Assembly: GCF_014202275.1 (NCBI RefSeq) | Contig: NZ_JACHGF010000006.1 | Coordinates: 246,701-310,700, forward strand | DNA: 64,000 nucleotides | From: Rhabdobacter roseus | GTDB lineage: Bacteria > Bacteroidota > Bacteroidia > Cytophagales > Spirosomataceae | Reading direction: 5' to 3' | Part shown: positions 7,767 to 17,966 of the stretch, in pieces | Layout: every line of letters starts with the position of its first letter | Numbering within the stretch: position 1 is the first letter of the stretch | The notes under the pieces: model-generated | Seen by the model: the letters and a program-made list of their open reading frames with translations, nothing else | Told to the model about the DNA's origin: nothing | The model's database searches: none | Made by a program: the position numbers and the translations under genes

Positions 7767-8636
7767 CTACGTCATTTTGGGAATGATGAGCCGGAACTCG
7801 CTGCCTTTCCCCACCTCGCTTTCCAGCTCCAGTGCCCAGTGGTGAGCCTGCGCAATTTGCTGCACGTAGCTCAGGCCTAGTCCAAAACCCTTCACGCTGC
7901 CGTTGGTACCGGGGGCGCGGTAAAACTTCTGAAAGATCCGGCGCTGCTCCTCCTTCGGAATCCCGATGCCCTCGTCCTGCACGGCCACCACGTAGGTATC
8001 GGCCCGGTCGTAGGTTTTTACGCGTACCCTGGGGGTACCTTTGGAGTACTTGATGGCATTTTCAAATAAATTGTGCAGGACGTTGGTGAAGTGCAGGCGG
8101 TCGGCCGCTACCAGGGGTTCCTGGGCGCGGCAGTCGGCCTGGATGCTCCCGTGGTAGCGCTCGGCGACGCTGTGTACCAGGTCGTTGAGCGGGGTAGCCT
8201 CCAGATTCAGGCAAAGCGACTTGCTCTCAGCCTTGGCAATGTTGAGGACATTCTCCACGTGTGACTGCATCCTTTGCCCTTCTTCCTTAATGATCCTGAC
8301 GTACTTTTGCAGCCGCTCGGGGGTACTTACCACGGCGGGCACCACCAGCATGTCGGCCGCCAGCCGGATGCTCGACACGGGCGTCTGGAGCTCGTGCGTC
8401 ATTTTGTACATGAAGTCCATCTGGTCGCGGGATGAGTCATTCATTTCCAGTGTGTACCAGCCCAGCCCTACCATGCCCGCAATGGAAGTAAAAAGCCCTC
8501 CAAATAAAAAGCCGGTCCACCAGATTTGCGCATCCGGCCCGAAAGATTCGGCAAAACTGGTGGAGAGGATCGTAGCACAAAGCAGGGCCAATGTACCTAA
8601 TCCGATGAACCCCCACCGGGCTCTTTTTTTCTTCAT
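7767..8636 (-). CDS. Small membrane sensor histidine kinase (orphan)
   Basis: A 289-aa protein. Two transmembrane helices (about residues 9-28 and 39-60) flank a very short periplasmic loop. HisKA follows with the phospho-acceptor His81 in MTHELQTPVSS, then HATPase_c with the N box (NLFENAIKYS), G1 (DEGIGIP), F box (IFQKFYRAPG) and G2 (GFGLGLSYV). There is no HAMP or PAS domain and almost no sensor loop, so it probably senses membrane state or a partner protein. No response regulator is adjacent. It converges on radA. The kinase call is secure; the signal and partner are unknown. Confidence 0.92.
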   Translation of the reverse strand: MKKKRARWGFIGLGTLALLCATILSTSFAESFGPDAQIWWTGFLFGGLFTSIAGMVGLGWYTLEMNDSSRDQMDFMYKMTHELQTPVSSIRLAADMLVVPAVVSTPERLQKYVRIIKEEGQRMQSHVENVLNIAKAESKSLCLNLEATPLNDLVHSVAERYHGSIQADCRAQEPLVAADRLHFTNVLHNLFENAIKYSKGTPRVRVKTYDRADTYVVAVQDEGIGIPKEEQRRIFQKFYRAPGTNGSVKGFGLGLSYVQQIAQAHHWALELESEVGKGSEFRLIIPKMT

Positions 8637-8754
8637 TAGAGCGGCAATGCGTATATAACGTGAGTAAACTTGCTACAAAAGTAAAGTAATTAGGGATTAT
8701 AATTAAAACAGAACCTTTTTTTACCAGCACGCCTTACAACGACCCAGCTACTTT

Positions 8755-10059
8755 TCAACTTTTAGTGCGGGCCGCCCTGGCAATGCCATCCAGGGTATTC
8801 AGGAGGCGGTCCAGGTCTTTAAGACTCGTATAGACGTGAGGAGTCACGCGGACACCGCTGATGTTTTCCCAGACAATACCTACGGCGTGGATCTTTTTGG
8901 CGAATAAACCGCTATCAACCTCTGAAGGTTTGAGGCCCTCCACCGACACCAGTGCGATGGCCCCGCTGTACTGGGCGTCTTTGGGCGTGTGAATCTTTAC
9001 GCCCGGAATCTGCTGGGCCTGGTCGGTCCAGTAGCGCTGGAGGTGGTGCAGCCGGGCAAACTTGCGGGCACTACCGATGCCGTTGTGGAAGTCAACGGCC
9101 GTGCCAATGGCCATTTCGGAAGCAAAGGAGCGGGTACCCAGGCTTTCAAACTTACGGATGTCGGGCCCGTCGGGCTCGGGACTGGATAGCAGCGCCCACA
9201 CGTCTTTGATCTTGTTTTTTTTGACGTACATCATGCCGCTGCCAAAGGGAGCGCAGAGCCATTTGTGCAGGCTGGTGGCGAAGTAGTCGCAGCCCAGGTC
9301 GGGAATCTTGAAATCGAGGTGCGCAAAGGTATGGGCGCCGTCCACCAGTACCTCGATGCCGCGTTGGTGGGCTTCGTCGGCGATTTTGCGCACGGGCGTC
9401 ACCTGCCCGATCCAGTTGACCAGGTGCGTAATGTGTACCACTTTGGTGCGGGGTGTAAAGGCGCTCACGTACTTTTCGACGAAGTAGGGGTCGTCTTCGC
9501 GGGGTAGGTCCAGGTTGATCCACACGAGCTTGATACCGTCGCGTTTTTCGCGCTGCCGCCAGGCGTTGAGCATGTTGGGGTAGTCCTGCTTGGATACCAC
9601 TACCTCGTCGCCGGGTTTGAGGTTCAGCCCCAGAATGATGGTGTTCAGCCCTTCGGTGGCGTTGCGGTTGATGGCCAGCTCTTCGGCCTCGCAGCCCGCC
9701 AGCTCGGCCAGTTTTTCGCGCAGCGCCTCGCGCCCCTGGTCCAGTACCCGCCACATGTAGTAGCTGGGGGCTTCGTTGCAATACTGATAAAACCGAATGT
9801 GCGCGTCCTGCACGGCTTTGGGCTGCGGGCACACGCCGCCGTTGTTGAAGTTGAGCAGGTTGGGCGATACCGTGTACTCGTTTTTGATCCAGCCCCAGTA
9901 GTCTTCGTCGGTTGCGGCTTGCTGGGGCGAAAGTCCATGCAGGCGCTGGTTGTGCTGGACGAAGCTTTCGGCGCGGGCGGTTTCGAGAAAAGCGGGCAGA
10001 GCCAGGGCTCCGGTAGTAGCACCACCCAGCTGGCGCAGGAACGTACGACGTGAATTCAT
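8755..10059 (-). CDS. Tat-exported class V aminotransferase-fold PLP enzyme
   Basis: The protein is 434 aa from the ATG at 10059; an upstream ATG at 10107 adds 16 residues and was rejected because it would bury the signal. The start MNSRRTFLRQLGGATTGALA is a twin-arginine signal, so the folded enzyme with its cofactor is probably exported to the periplasm. Conserved class V features include NATEGLNTII (phosphate-binding region), VDGAHTFAHLDF, and the PLP lysine in SLHKWLCAPFGSG at about Lys266. It resembles isopenicillin-N-epimerase-like or cysteine-desulfurase-like proteins; the reaction cannot be named from sequence. It stands alone. Exported members of this family are frequent in Bacteroidota. 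Confidence 0.88.
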   Translation of the reverse strand: MNSRRTFLRQLGGATTGALALPAFLETARAESFVQHNQRLHGLSPQQAATDEDYWGWIKNEYTVSPNLLNFNNGGVCPQPKAVQDAHIRFYQYCNEAPSYYMWRVLDQGREALREKLAELAGCEAEELAINRNATEGLNTIILGLNLKPGDEVVVSKQDYPNMLNAWRQREKRDGIKLVWINLDLPREDDPYFVEKYVSAFTPRTKVVHITHLVNWIGQVTPVRKIADEAHQRGIEVLVDGAHTFAHLDFKIPDLGCDYFATSLHKWLCAPFGSGMMYVKKNKIKDVWALLSSPEPDGPDIRKFESLGTRSFASEMAIGTAVDFHNGIGSARKFARLHHLQRYWTDQAQQIPGVKIHTPKDAQYSGAIALVSVEGLKPSEVDSGLFAKKIHAVGIVWENISGVRVTPHVYTSLKDLDRLLNTLDGIARAARTKS

Positions 10060-10189
10060 GATTTGGTAGAAAGAGAATTTTAACAAATAAAGGCGGCCAT
10101 GCTTCAAGTTTACGCAAAATTAACTTTGGCGCAAAACGTATGACGCTTTTAAATGTTTGCTTCTCCGCCCGCGGGGTACTTTTCGCTTT

Positions 10190-12763
10190 CTAGGCCGACT
10201 TGGAGCTACGCCGCTTCACCCATTTTTCGACCTCTACTCCCCAAAATACCAGGCTGGATACGGCCACGCAGCCGCCGAGTTCGGGCAGGCTGAGCGCCCG
10301 GGTATGAAACAGTTCTTGTAAAAAAGGTACATAAATAACCGCCAGCTGCAGCACCAGTGTAGTACCAATGGCCCCCACCAGCTGCGGGTTGCTGAATAGC
10401 CCCTGCGCAAAGAGCGAGCGGCGGTTGCTCCGAATGGCCAGCGCGTGGCCCATCTGGCTGAGGCAAAGTACCGTAAAGACCATCGTTTGCCAGCCTTCGT
10501 TGTCCTGGCCCAGGGCATAGGCCTGCGTCAGCAAGCAGATAACGCCCATCAGCAGGCCCACCCACGCGATGTGGATGATCAGCGGCCGGGTGAAAATCCC
10601 CTCGCCGGGATCGTGCGGGGGGCGGCTCATGGTATTTTTTTCGACGGGCTCGGCGGCCAGCGCCAGGCCGGGCAGGCCGTCCGTCACCAGGTTGACCCAC
10701 AGAATGTGAATGGGTAGCAGCGGAATGGGGTACCCAAAAAGCGGGGCCAGGAAGAGCGTCCAGATCTCGCCGGTATTGCTGGTGAGGGTGTACTTGATAA
10801 ACTTGCTGATGTTGTCAAAAATGCGTCGGCCTTCGCGCACGGCCTTGATGATGGTGGCGAAGTTGTCGTCGAGCAGGATCATGTGCGAAGCTTCCTTGGT
10901 GACGTCGGTACCCGTAATACCCATCGCCACGCCGATGTTGGCTTTTTTTAGCGCCGGGGCATCGTTGACGCCGTCACCGGTCATGGCCACGTAGTGACCC
11001 TTTTTCTGGAGCGCATCGATGATGTTGAGTTTTTGCTCGGGCGATACCCGCGCGTATACCTTGATGGACTCTACTTCTTGTTCAAAGGCTTCGGGCGAAA
11101 GCTTACCGAGCTCGGCACCGGTCAGTACCTGGTCATCGTCGGAACGGATAATGCCCACCTGCGACGCGATGGCGCGGGCCGTAGCCGGGTGGTCACCGGT
11201 GATCATCACGGGCGTAATGCCCGCCCGGAAGCAGTCTTCGATGGCCTGGGGTATTTCCTCGCGGGGCGGGTCGATCATGGCCACCAGCCCCAGAAACGTC
11301 AGGCCCGTTTCGAGCTCTTCCGACAATTCTTCGGGAAGAGTATCGAGGAGTTGGTAGCTGTACGCAATCACCCGCTTGCCTTCGGCGGCCAGCGTTTCGG
11401 CTTTTTCCAGCATCGGCTCCGGCTCCTGGTCGATGACCGTAGCCAGGGCTTCGGCCGCTCCCTTGGTGATCATGAGGTACTTGTCGCCAAACTGGTGGAA
11501 GGTCGTCATGCGTTTGCGGTCGGAGTCGAAGGGGAGTTCTTGCTTCCGGGGGTAGGTACTTGGCCAGTCTTCCTGATAGCCTTCCTGTTTTTGTACATAA
11601 TCCACCAGCGCTATCTCCGTGGGGTCGCCCAGGTACTTGCCGTTTTCTTCCTGCTTCACGTCCTGGTTCAGGCTCATGGCCAGCAGCAGCAGCTGGTCGG
11701 CGGGGAGGTCCAGCCCGGCGGGTACCTCCACGGCCTCGGGCTGCCAGGTTTCCTGCACGGTCATGCGGTTTTGGGTAATGGTCCCGGTTTTGTCGGAGCA
11801 AATGTAGGTCACCGAGCCCAGCGTCTCCACCGCCGGGAGCTGCCGGATCAGCGCCTCCTGCTCCACCATGCGCTTGGCACCCAGTGCCAGCGCAATGGTA
11901 ATCACCGCCGGTAGGGCTTCCGGAATGGCCGCCACCGCCAGCGAGATGGCCGTCAGCAGCATCCGGAGGGGTTCTTCGCCCCGCAAAATACCCACGCCGT
12001 AGAGCAGTCCGCAGATGATCAGTACCGCCACGGAAAGCTGCTTGCCAAACTTGGCGAGGCGCTTCTGCAGGGGCGTCTGGCTTTCTTCGCCTTGCAGCAG
12101 CTGGGCGATGCGCCCCATTTCGGTGTTCATGCCCGTGGCTACTACCACGCCCTCGGCCCGTCCGTGCTTCACAATGGTATTCTTGTAGGCCATGTTGAGG
12201 CGATCGCCCAGGGGCGGATCTTCGTCCCTCAACGTACCTGCCTGCTTTTCTACCGCCTCCGATTCGCCGGTCAGCGACGCTTCTTCTACCTTCAGCGACG
12301 CTACGTCGTACAGCCGCAGGTCGGCGGGTACGAGGTTACCGGCTTCCAAAAGTACCACATCGCCGGGTACCAGCTCCAGGGCTTCTACCTGGGTTTCGCG
12401 GCCGTCGCGCCGCACGGTAGCCTGCGGGGCCGACATGTTTTTGAGGGCTTCCAGGGCCTTTTCGGCGCGGTATTCCTGCACAAACCCGATGAGCGCGTTC
12501 AGGACCACAATGACCAGGATGATGATGGCATCGCTGATTTCCCCCACGGCGTATGATACGCCCGCCGCCACCATCAGAATCAGAATCATGACGTTGGTGA
12601 ATTGCCCCACGATGAGCTTCCAGACCGACTTCCCATCGGTGGCCGTCAGTTCGTTTTTACCGTGTTCGTCCAGCCGCTTCTGGGCTTCGTCGGCGCTGAG
12701 GCCTTGGGTTTGGGTGTTGAGCTCGGAAAGTACTGCGTCGGTTTCGGATTGATGCCAATTCAT
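10190..12763 (-). CDS. P2-type cation-transporting ATPase (Ca2+/Mn2+-like)
   Basis: An 857-aa inner-membrane pump. It has the N-terminal cation-ATPase domain, the actuator motif LTGESEAVEK, the ion-binding helix PEALPAVITIALALGAKRM, the phosphorylation site CSDKTGT (Asp324), the hinge MITGDHPATA and TGDGVNDAPALKKANIGVAMG, then the C-terminal transmembrane domain. The layout matches PMR1/SERCA-like bacterial calcium pumps, whose helix-4 motif is usually PEGLP; here it is PEALP, a common bacterial variant. The ion cannot be fixed from sequence. The gene stands alone and its terminator was not identified. It is unrelated to the copper ATPase at 15.5 kb. Confidence 0.93.
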   Translation of the reverse strand: MNWHQSETDAVLSELNTQTQGLSADEAQKRLDEHGKNELTATDGKSVWKLIVGQFTNVMILILMVAAGVSYAVGEISDAIIILVIVVLNALIGFVQEYRAEKALEALKNMSAPQATVRRDGRETQVEALELVPGDVVLLEAGNLVPADLRLYDVASLKVEEASLTGESEAVEKQAGTLRDEDPPLGDRLNMAYKNTIVKHGRAEGVVVATGMNTEMGRIAQLLQGEESQTPLQKRLAKFGKQLSVAVLIICGLLYGVGILRGEEPLRMLLTAISLAVAAIPEALPAVITIALALGAKRMVEQEALIRQLPAVETLGSVTYICSDKTGTITQNRMTVQETWQPEAVEVPAGLDLPADQLLLLAMSLNQDVKQEENGKYLGDPTEIALVDYVQKQEGYQEDWPSTYPRKQELPFDSDRKRMTTFHQFGDKYLMITKGAAEALATVIDQEPEPMLEKAETLAAEGKRVIAYSYQLLDTLPEELSEELETGLTFLGLVAMIDPPREEIPQAIEDCFRAGITPVMITGDHPATARAIASQVGIIRSDDDQVLTGAELGKLSPEAFEQEVESIKVYARVSPEQKLNIIDALQKKGHYVAMTGDGVNDAPALKKANIGVAMGITGTDVTKEASHMILLDDNFATIIKAVREGRRIFDNISKFIKYTLTSNTGEIWTLFLAPLFGYPIPLLPIHILWVNLVTDGLPGLALAAEPVEKNTMSRPPHDPGEGIFTRPLIIHIAWVGLLMGVICLLTQAYALGQDNEGWQTMVFTVLCLSQMGHALAIRSNRRSLFAQGLFSNPQLVGAIGTTLVLQLAVIYVPFLQELFHTRALSLPELGGCVAVSSLVFWGVEVEKWVKRRSSKSA

Positions 12764-12870
12764 GAGTTGGGGTCGGTGCTAGTCGAGTTGAAGTGATCTG
12801 CAAGAGGTGCAGGAGGCGTTTTTGAAAAAATCCGAGTCTTAGCTCCTGGTAAGATACGTACTATACTACC

Positions 12871-12904
12871 AAAAAGCCTCCCTTGTTTTAGAAACCGGGA
12901 GGCT
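12871..12904 (-). terminator. Rho-independent terminator of the lactonase gene
   Basis: AGCCTCCC (12875-12882) and GGGAGGCT (12897-12904) form an 8-bp stem with a 14-nt loop. On the minus strand the stem is followed by TTTTTGG. It lies about 25 bp past the stop codon at 12930. Confidence 0.8.
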
Positions 12905-12929
12905 GCTGGAAAAGTACCTTCAAAATAGG

Positions 12930-14027
12930 TTATTTATCCTTAAAAACAATGCAGGTAGGTCCCGCCACGGTAGGCCCCTTCTGCCGGAAGCGCAGGGTAC
13001 CGGTTTGGGCATCGATGTCATATACCACCAGGTCGTTGGTTTCCTGGTTGGCTACCAGCAGGTACTTGCCGGTGGGGTCTACGTTAAAATCGCGCGGCGT
13101 ATCAATGCCCTGCGTTTGGGTATCGACCTGCTCCAGGCGGCCGTCGGTCCCGATGCGGTAGGCCGTAATGCCATTATAGCCCCGGTTCGACGCGTACACG
13201 TACTTGCCGTTGGGGTGCAGCCGGATGGCCGCGCTCTTGTTGGCCCCTTTGAAGTCCGCCGGGAGGGTATTCACCGTTTGAATTTCCGAAAGTACCCCCT
13301 GGTCGCTGATCCGGCACGATACCAGCGTGGCATCGAGCTCGTTGAGCAGGAAAAGGTACTTGCCCGAACCGTGAAGTACCATGTGACGCGGCCCAGCGCC
13401 CGCCTTCACCGAAAAGTACCCCTGCGCCGGATTGGCCGAAAGCTGCGCTTTACCGGCGTCCACGACGTAGTTCATGAGGCGGTCGGTACCCAGGTCCGAC
13501 ACGTAGAGGTACTTGCCGTTGGGGGTACTTAGGGCGCAGTGGGCGTGCGGACCTTCCTGCCGCTGCGGGTTGGGGCCTTTGCCGCTGAACTGGTTGGTCG
13601 CCGAAGCGGGCGCTAAAGTACCGTCTTTCTGCACGGGGTAGGCGGCCATGCTACCGCCGGTGTAGTTGGCCAGAAAGGCCATTTTGCCCGTGGGGTGTAC
13701 CGACACGTGGCAGGGGTTGCGGCCCTCTGACGACTGGCTGTTGAGGTACTTCAGCTCGCCGTTGGGCCCGACGGCGAGCGCATTGATCTTGTCGTCCTGC
13801 GTGACGGCGTAGAGCGTTTTCTGGTCGGGCGCAAGGCTCAGGTACCCCGGTCCTTTGAGCTCAGAGAAGGTACTTTTGGTTGTGATGGCACCCGTGGCGA
13901 GGTTGAGCTCGCAGAGCGTTATGGCCGCGTTGGGCCCCTGGGCACCTACGTAGAAAAGCAGGGTATCTTTTTGGGGAAAGGTAAAAGCCAAACTCGCCAA
14001 CAAAGCCATGGAAAGTACTTTTTTCAT
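12930..14027 (-). CDS. Secreted lactonase-family beta-propeller (6-phosphogluconolactonase-like)
   Basis: The protein is 365 aa from the ATG at 14027 (five residues shorter than the maximum frame), which gives the signal peptide MKKVLSMALLASLAFTF. It is a seven-bladed propeller of the PF10282 lactonase family. Diagnostic pieces are PCHVSVHPTGKMAFLANYTG, EGPHAHCALSTPNGKYLYV, GAGPRHMVLHGSGKYLF, AAIRLHPNGKYVYASNRG and PRDFNVDPTGKYLLVANQ. Cytoplasmic members hydrolyse 6-phosphogluconolactone; exported ones such as this have no proven substrate and may open sugar lactones from periplasmic oxidation, which would fit the secreted dehydrogenases at 36-44 kb (inference). A terminator follows. Confidence 0.9.
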   Translation of the reverse strand: MKKVLSMALLASLAFTFPQKDTLLFYVGAQGPNAAITLCELNLATGAITTKSTFSELKGPGYLSLAPDQKTLYAVTQDDKINALAVGPNGELKYLNSQSSEGRNPCHVSVHPTGKMAFLANYTGGSMAAYPVQKDGTLAPASATNQFSGKGPNPQRQEGPHAHCALSTPNGKYLYVSDLGTDRLMNYVVDAGKAQLSANPAQGYFSVKAGAGPRHMVLHGSGKYLFLLNELDATLVSCRISDQGVLSEIQTVNTLPADFKGANKSAAIRLHPNGKYVYASNRGYNGITAYRIGTDGRLEQVDTQTQGIDTPRDFNVDPTGKYLLVANQETNDLVVYDIDAQTGTLRFRQKGPTVAGPTCIVFKDK

Positions 14028-14086
14028 GATAGACCAATTCATTTGATTAAAGAATACCTACTTAAAACCGGGCCAGGGGGTACTTT

Positions 14087-15304
14087 CTACTCCCGCCGGA
14101 TGGCCTCGATGGGGTCCAGGTTGGCGGCGCGCAGGGCGGGGTAGGTACCAAAAATAACCCCGATGAGTACCGCAATAACGCTGATGATCAGGAAGGTATT
14201 CAGCGTATAAGCGGCCTGAAAAGGTACTTTGGCGAAGGTTTTGACGATGGGTACAAAGGCCATCGTAGCCAGCACACCCAGCACGAGCCCCATGAGGCTC
14301 CCAAAGGTAGATACCGTGATGGACTCCGACAAAAATTGCAGCAGAATGTCCCGCTTTTTGGCCCCCACGGCCTTACGCACGCCGATCTCGGAGGTACGTT
14401 CGGTGACCGAAATCAGGAGTACGTTCATGACCCCGATGCCACCCACCAGCACCGAGAGCCCCACGATGAAGCCCATGATGATCCGAAACACCAGAAACCC
14501 CTGGGCTGCCTGCTCGACCCGAAACTCGTTCGTGACGATCTCGAAATCTTCCCCGCCCTGCGGACTATTTTTCTTCAACCAATCCTGCATTTCTTTCTTA
14601 AGTAGGGGTACTTGCTCCACCTGCCCGGCCTCGAAGGCGTAGTCGACGCGCAGGCTCCGGAGCTGCTCCAGCGGGTAGAGCGAGGCGGGCATGAATACCT
14701 GCGCGGGCCGGGTGGTGTCGGAGGCCACGACCCCCACGATGGTAAGCTCGCCCTGCGGCGTCCGGATCGTTTGCCCCAGCGGCGGGGAGGTACTTTTACG
14801 CTGCCGAAGAAAGCTCTCATTCACCAGCGCCACCGGCTTTTGGGCGGTCAGCTCCTCCGCCGTGAAGGTACGTCCCTGCGTGAGCTTGGTGTTGGGCTGC
14901 AAGGTAGGTAGCGTGCCGCTGATCATCGCCCCGATCCGCTGCGTATCGCCCGGCATGGTTACCTCGTTGCCCTGGCTCACCACCATGTAGGGCTGGCTGG
15001 GCTGGCTCAGCGACGCGTGCAGCTGGTTGATCTGGGCGGGACTCAGCATGGCAAAGTTTTCCTTGGGTACCCGCACGTTGTTGATGGTTTTGAAGGGTTT
15101 GGTGTAAATCGCGATGGCCTTCAGGGAGGTCGTCTGGCTGATCTGTTCGTTGGCGTATTCTTCCAGGCCGTCGATCAGCGAGAGGGTCGAGACCAGCGCC
15201 GCCACGCCGATGACGATGCCCAGCACCGACAGCACCGTATGGAAAAAGCGCGTGCGGATGGTCTGGGCCGCCAGGGCAAAGGAAAGTAAGGTTTTTTTGA
15301 GCAT
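14087..15304 (-). CDS. MacB/FtsX-type ABC transporter permease
   Basis: A 405-aa protein. The ATG at 15304 begins MLKKTLLSFALAAQTIRTRF and leads into a first transmembrane helix (VLSVLGIVIGVAALVSTLSL). The longer frame up to 15970 is antisense to copA and was rejected. A MacB-PCD periplasmic domain spans about residues 45-270. The C-terminal FtsX core has three helices and contains ISVTERTSEIGVRKAVGAKKRDI and YPALRAANLDPIEAIRRE. No ATPase or periplasmic adaptor gene is adjacent, so this is an isolated permease. It is divergent from copA and could export a metal chelate or lipoprotein, but nothing proves it. Confidence 0.9.
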   Translation of the reverse strand: MLKKTLLSFALAAQTIRTRFFHTVLSVLGIVIGVAALVSTLSLIDGLEEYANEQISQTTSLKAIAIYTKPFKTINNVRVPKENFAMLSPAQINQLHASLSQPSQPYMVVSQGNEVTMPGDTQRIGAMISGTLPTLQPNTKLTQGRTFTAEELTAQKPVALVNESFLRQRKSTSPPLGQTIRTPQGELTIVGVVASDTTRPAQVFMPASLYPLEQLRSLRVDYAFEAGQVEQVPLLKKEMQDWLKKNSPQGGEDFEIVTNEFRVEQAAQGFLVFRIIMGFIVGLSVLVGGIGVMNVLLISVTERTSEIGVRKAVGAKKRDILLQFLSESITVSTFGSLMGLVLGVLATMAFVPIVKTFAKVPFQAAYTLNTFLIISVIAVLIGVIFGTYPALRAANLDPIEAIRRE

Positions 15305-15510
15305 AGGAATCGAGTCGGTAGGCGTGTGAACGAGACGGCTATGATATTCATTCGCAGGCACATTTCCTACGGACTTGGGATAAACGTACGCTAAGCGGGC
15401 TGAAGGGGGGGAAGTACCCTTGGCAAAGCCCGTTTTTAATTCAATTGTAAAAAGCAAAACCTTACAACGCCCGGCCCAAATTCTGTAACGCTTCCCGAAC
15501 GCAAGCCCGG

Positions 15511-15518
15511 TACCTTTG
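15511..15518 (+). promoter_or_regulatory. Possible copA -7 box inside a GGTACC motif
   Basis: TACCTTTG matches TAnnTTTG and is the tail of a GGTACCTTTG copy of the window-wide motif. Transcription would start near 15524, giving a 24-nt leader before the copA ATG. No TTTG is found at the -33 spacing, so support is partial. Confidence 0.35.
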
Positions 15519-15547
15519 TGTTCGTAAAAAGGTAGGAACCGAAGATC

Positions 15548-17848
15548 ATGAAAGAGACTATAATAGAACAAAAAAAGACCCGGCACCAGGAAGCCTCGCC
15601 GGAAGCCCGCCGCCTCACGCTGCCCGTGACGGGCATGAGCTGCGCGGCCTGCGCCGCCAGCGTGGAGTCCATGCTGAAGCATACCGAAGGGGTACTTGAG
15701 GCCGGGGTCAACTACGCCAACCAGTCGGCCACGGTGGCGTACCAGCCCGGTGTCGTGACGCTGCCCGAGCTCGACGAGGTACTTCGGGGCATGGGCTACG
15801 GGCTGATCCTGGCCGAGGAGGAAGACGAAGCCGCCGAGGAGCAGGAAAAAATCCAGCAGGCACATTACCAACAACTCAAGAAACGTACCCTCTGGGCCGG
15901 AGCGCTGGCGCTGCCGGTTGTCGTACTCGGCATGGCCTTCATGGATAGCATGTCGGACATGTCCGGGCATGGGGGTACTTCGTACGTAAACTACCTCATG
16001 CTGGCGCTGACGCTACCCGTACTGGTTGTTTTTGGTCAGGATTTTTTCGTGAATGCCTGGAAGCAGGTGCGCCACGGGCGGGCCAACATGGATACCCTGG
16101 TGGCGCTCAGTACGGGCATTGCCTTTTTGTTCAGCGCCTTCAATACGTTTTATCCCGCGTTTTGGCTGCGGCGGGGCCTGGAGCCGCACGTGTACTTTGA
16201 GGCCGCCGCGGCCATTATTTTCTTTATTCTTTTGGGAAAATTATTGGAAGAACGCGCCAAAACCAACACCTCCTCGGCCCTCAAAAAGCTCATGGGCCTG
16301 CAACCCAAAACCGTGCGCATACTCCGCGACGGACAGGAGCGCGAGGTACCCGTCAAAGAGGTACTTCGGGGCGACGAAGTGGTGATACGGGCGGGCGAGA
16401 AAATCCCCGTCGACGGCCGGGTGGTAAGCGGCAGCTCCTACGTGGACGAAAGCCTGATGACGGGCGAGCCCATGCCCGCCGAGAAGCAGCCCGGCGCGCG
16501 GGTGTACGCAGGTACTCTCAACCAGCAGGGTAGTTTTCGGTTTGTGGCCGAGAAGGTCGGGAAAAGTACCGTGCTGGCGCAGATCATCCGCACGGTGCAG
16601 GACGCGCAGGGCAGCAAAGCACCCGTGCAGCGCCTGGTGGACAAAATCGCCGGGATCTTCGTGCCCGTGGTACTTGGCATCGCGGTACTCACCTTCGTAA
16701 TTTGGCTGCTGGTAGGGGGCGAGAATGCCCTTACGCACGCGCTGTTGGCCTCGGTGTCGGTGCTGGTGATTGCCTGTCCGTGCGCGCTGGGGCTGGCTAC
16801 GCCCACGGCCATCATGGTAGGGGTAGGCAAGGGGGCCGAGCACCACATCCTGATCCGCGACGCCGAAAGCCTGGAAAAAGCCTACGAAGTAGACGCCGTG
16901 ATTCTGGACAAAACGGGTACCCTTACCGAAGGGCACCCGCAGGTGACGGCCTGGCACTGGCAGACGGGCCTGGAAAGTACCTCCGCGCACGCGGCGGCGA
17001 TCCGGGCCGTAGAAGCCCGCTCGGAGCACCCCCTGGCGCAGGCCGTGGTGAGGTACCTGCACGAAGCGGCACCCGAGGGCGATATTTCCGATTTTCGGTC
17101 GGTGACGGGCCGTGGGGTTGTGGCGCAGGTGCGCGGCGAGCGCTACCTGATCGGTACGCCTTCTTTTCTTGAAAAAGAAGGGATTCTATTAGATCCTGAT
17201 TTGCAAAAAGCGGCCGAGGCACACCGCCAACGGGCCGAAACGGTGATCGGAGTAGGGTGGCAGCAGGAACAAATAGCCCTGATTGCCATCGCCGACCGGC
17301 TCAAAAGTACCTCCGCAGAGGCCGTAGGTACCTTGCAGAAAAACGGCATTGAGGTGTACATGCTCACCGGCGACAACCCCCAAACCGCCGCCGCCGTGGC
17401 GCAGCAGGTGGGTATCCGGCACTATCAGGCCGAGGTGAAGCCCGACGACAAAATGCAGTTTGTGCAGCAGCTCCAGCAGCAGGGAAAGGTAGTGGCCATG
17501 GTGGGCGACGGCATCAACGACTCGCAGGCGCTGGCCCAGGCCGACCTCAGCGTGGCAATGGGCCAAGGCTCCGACATCGCGATGGACGTGGCCAAAATGA
17601 CCCTCATGACCTCCGACCTCCTGGCCCTGCCCCAGGCGCTGCGGCTCTCGCGCCGCACGGTGACGACCATTCGGCAAAACCTGTTCTGGGCATTTATCTA
17701 CAACCTCATCGGCATTCCCATCGCGGCGGGGGTACTTTATCCGCTCAACGGCTTCCTGCTCAACCCCATGATCGCCGGAGCAGCCATGGCCCTGAGCTCC
17801 GTATCAGTCGTGACCAACAGCCTGCGGCTGCGCGGCCTGAAGCTGTAA
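15548..17848 (+). CDS. copA: Copper-exporting P1B-type ATPase
   Basis: A 766-aa inner-membrane pump that moves Cu+ out of the cytoplasm. One N-terminal HMA domain (about residues 25-90) has Cys32 and Cys35 in GMSCAAC. The actuator motif is LMTGEP. The transport signature is CPC (Cys410-Pro-Cys412) and the phosphorylated aspartate is Asp454 in DKTGTLTEG. The HP dipeptide (SEHPLA) and the C-terminal YN and MxxSS motifs ([20 protein letters not shown]) mark the Cu+ subgroup. A Met- and His-containing loop, [12 protein letters not shown], lies between the first helices. It heads the copper island, followed after 118 bp by a small HMA protein. Sixteen or so GTAC-type motifs occur inside the gene in all frames. 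Confidence 0.96.
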   Translation: MKETIIEQKKTRHQEASPEARRLTLPVTGMSCAACAASVESMLKHTEGVLEAGVNYANQSATVAYQPGVVTLPELDEVLRGMGYGLILAEEEDEAAEEQEKIQQAHYQQLKKRTLWAGALALPVVVLGMAFMDSMSDMSGHGGTSYVNYLMLALTLPVLVVFGQDFFVNAWKQVRHGRANMDTLVALSTGIAFLFSAFNTFYPAFWLRRGLEPHVYFEAAAAIIFFILLGKLLEERAKTNTSSALKKLMGLQPKTVRILRDGQEREVPVKEVLRGDEVVIRAGEKIPVDGRVVSGSSYVDESLMTGEPMPAEKQPGARVYAGTLNQQGSFRFVAEKVGKSTVLAQIIRTVQDAQGSKAPVQRLVDKIAGIFVPVVLGIAVLTFVIWLLVGGENALTHALLASVSVLVIACPCALGLATPTAIMVGVGKGAEHHILIRDAESLEKAYEVDAVILDKTGTLTEGHPQVTAWHWQTGLESTSAHAAAIRAVEARSEHPLAQAVVRYLHEAAPEGDISDFRSVTGRGVVAQVRGERYLIGTPSFLEKEGILLDPDLQKAAEAHRQRAETVIGVGWQQEQIALIAIADRLKSTSAEAVGTLQKNGIEVYMLTGDNPQTAAAVAQQVGIRHYQAEVKPDDKMQFVQQLQQQGKVVAMVGDGINDSQALAQADLSVAMGQGSDIAMDVAKMTLMTSDLLALPQALRLSRRTVTTIRQNLFWAFIYNLIGIPIAAGVLYPLNGFLLNPMIAGAAMALSSVSVVTNSLRLRGLKL

Positions 17849-17924
17849 CCTGGTCCGCGCAATCGAAAATTCTATAACCCTAAGCAAAAATTGTGTAATA
17901 ATGCCCCTGAATAAATTCCCGTAC

Positions 17925-17955
17925 TTTGTCCCGGTACTTCAGGTACCTATATTTT
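17925..17955 (+). promoter_or_regulatory. Promoter of the small HMA gene
   Basis: TTTG at 17925-17928, exactly 19 nt, then TATATTTT at 17948-17955 differs from the Bacteroidota consensus only at the last base. Transcription would start near 17961, so the leader before the ATG at 17967 is very short. The spacer holds two GGTAC motifs. Confidence 0.5.
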
Positions 17956-17966
17956 AATAAAAAAAC

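Noticed and set aside
15305..15970. N-terminal extension of the MacB-like permease
   Set aside because: It overlaps the start of copA on the opposite strand and has no membrane or family features; the ATG at 15304 gives the normal permease start.
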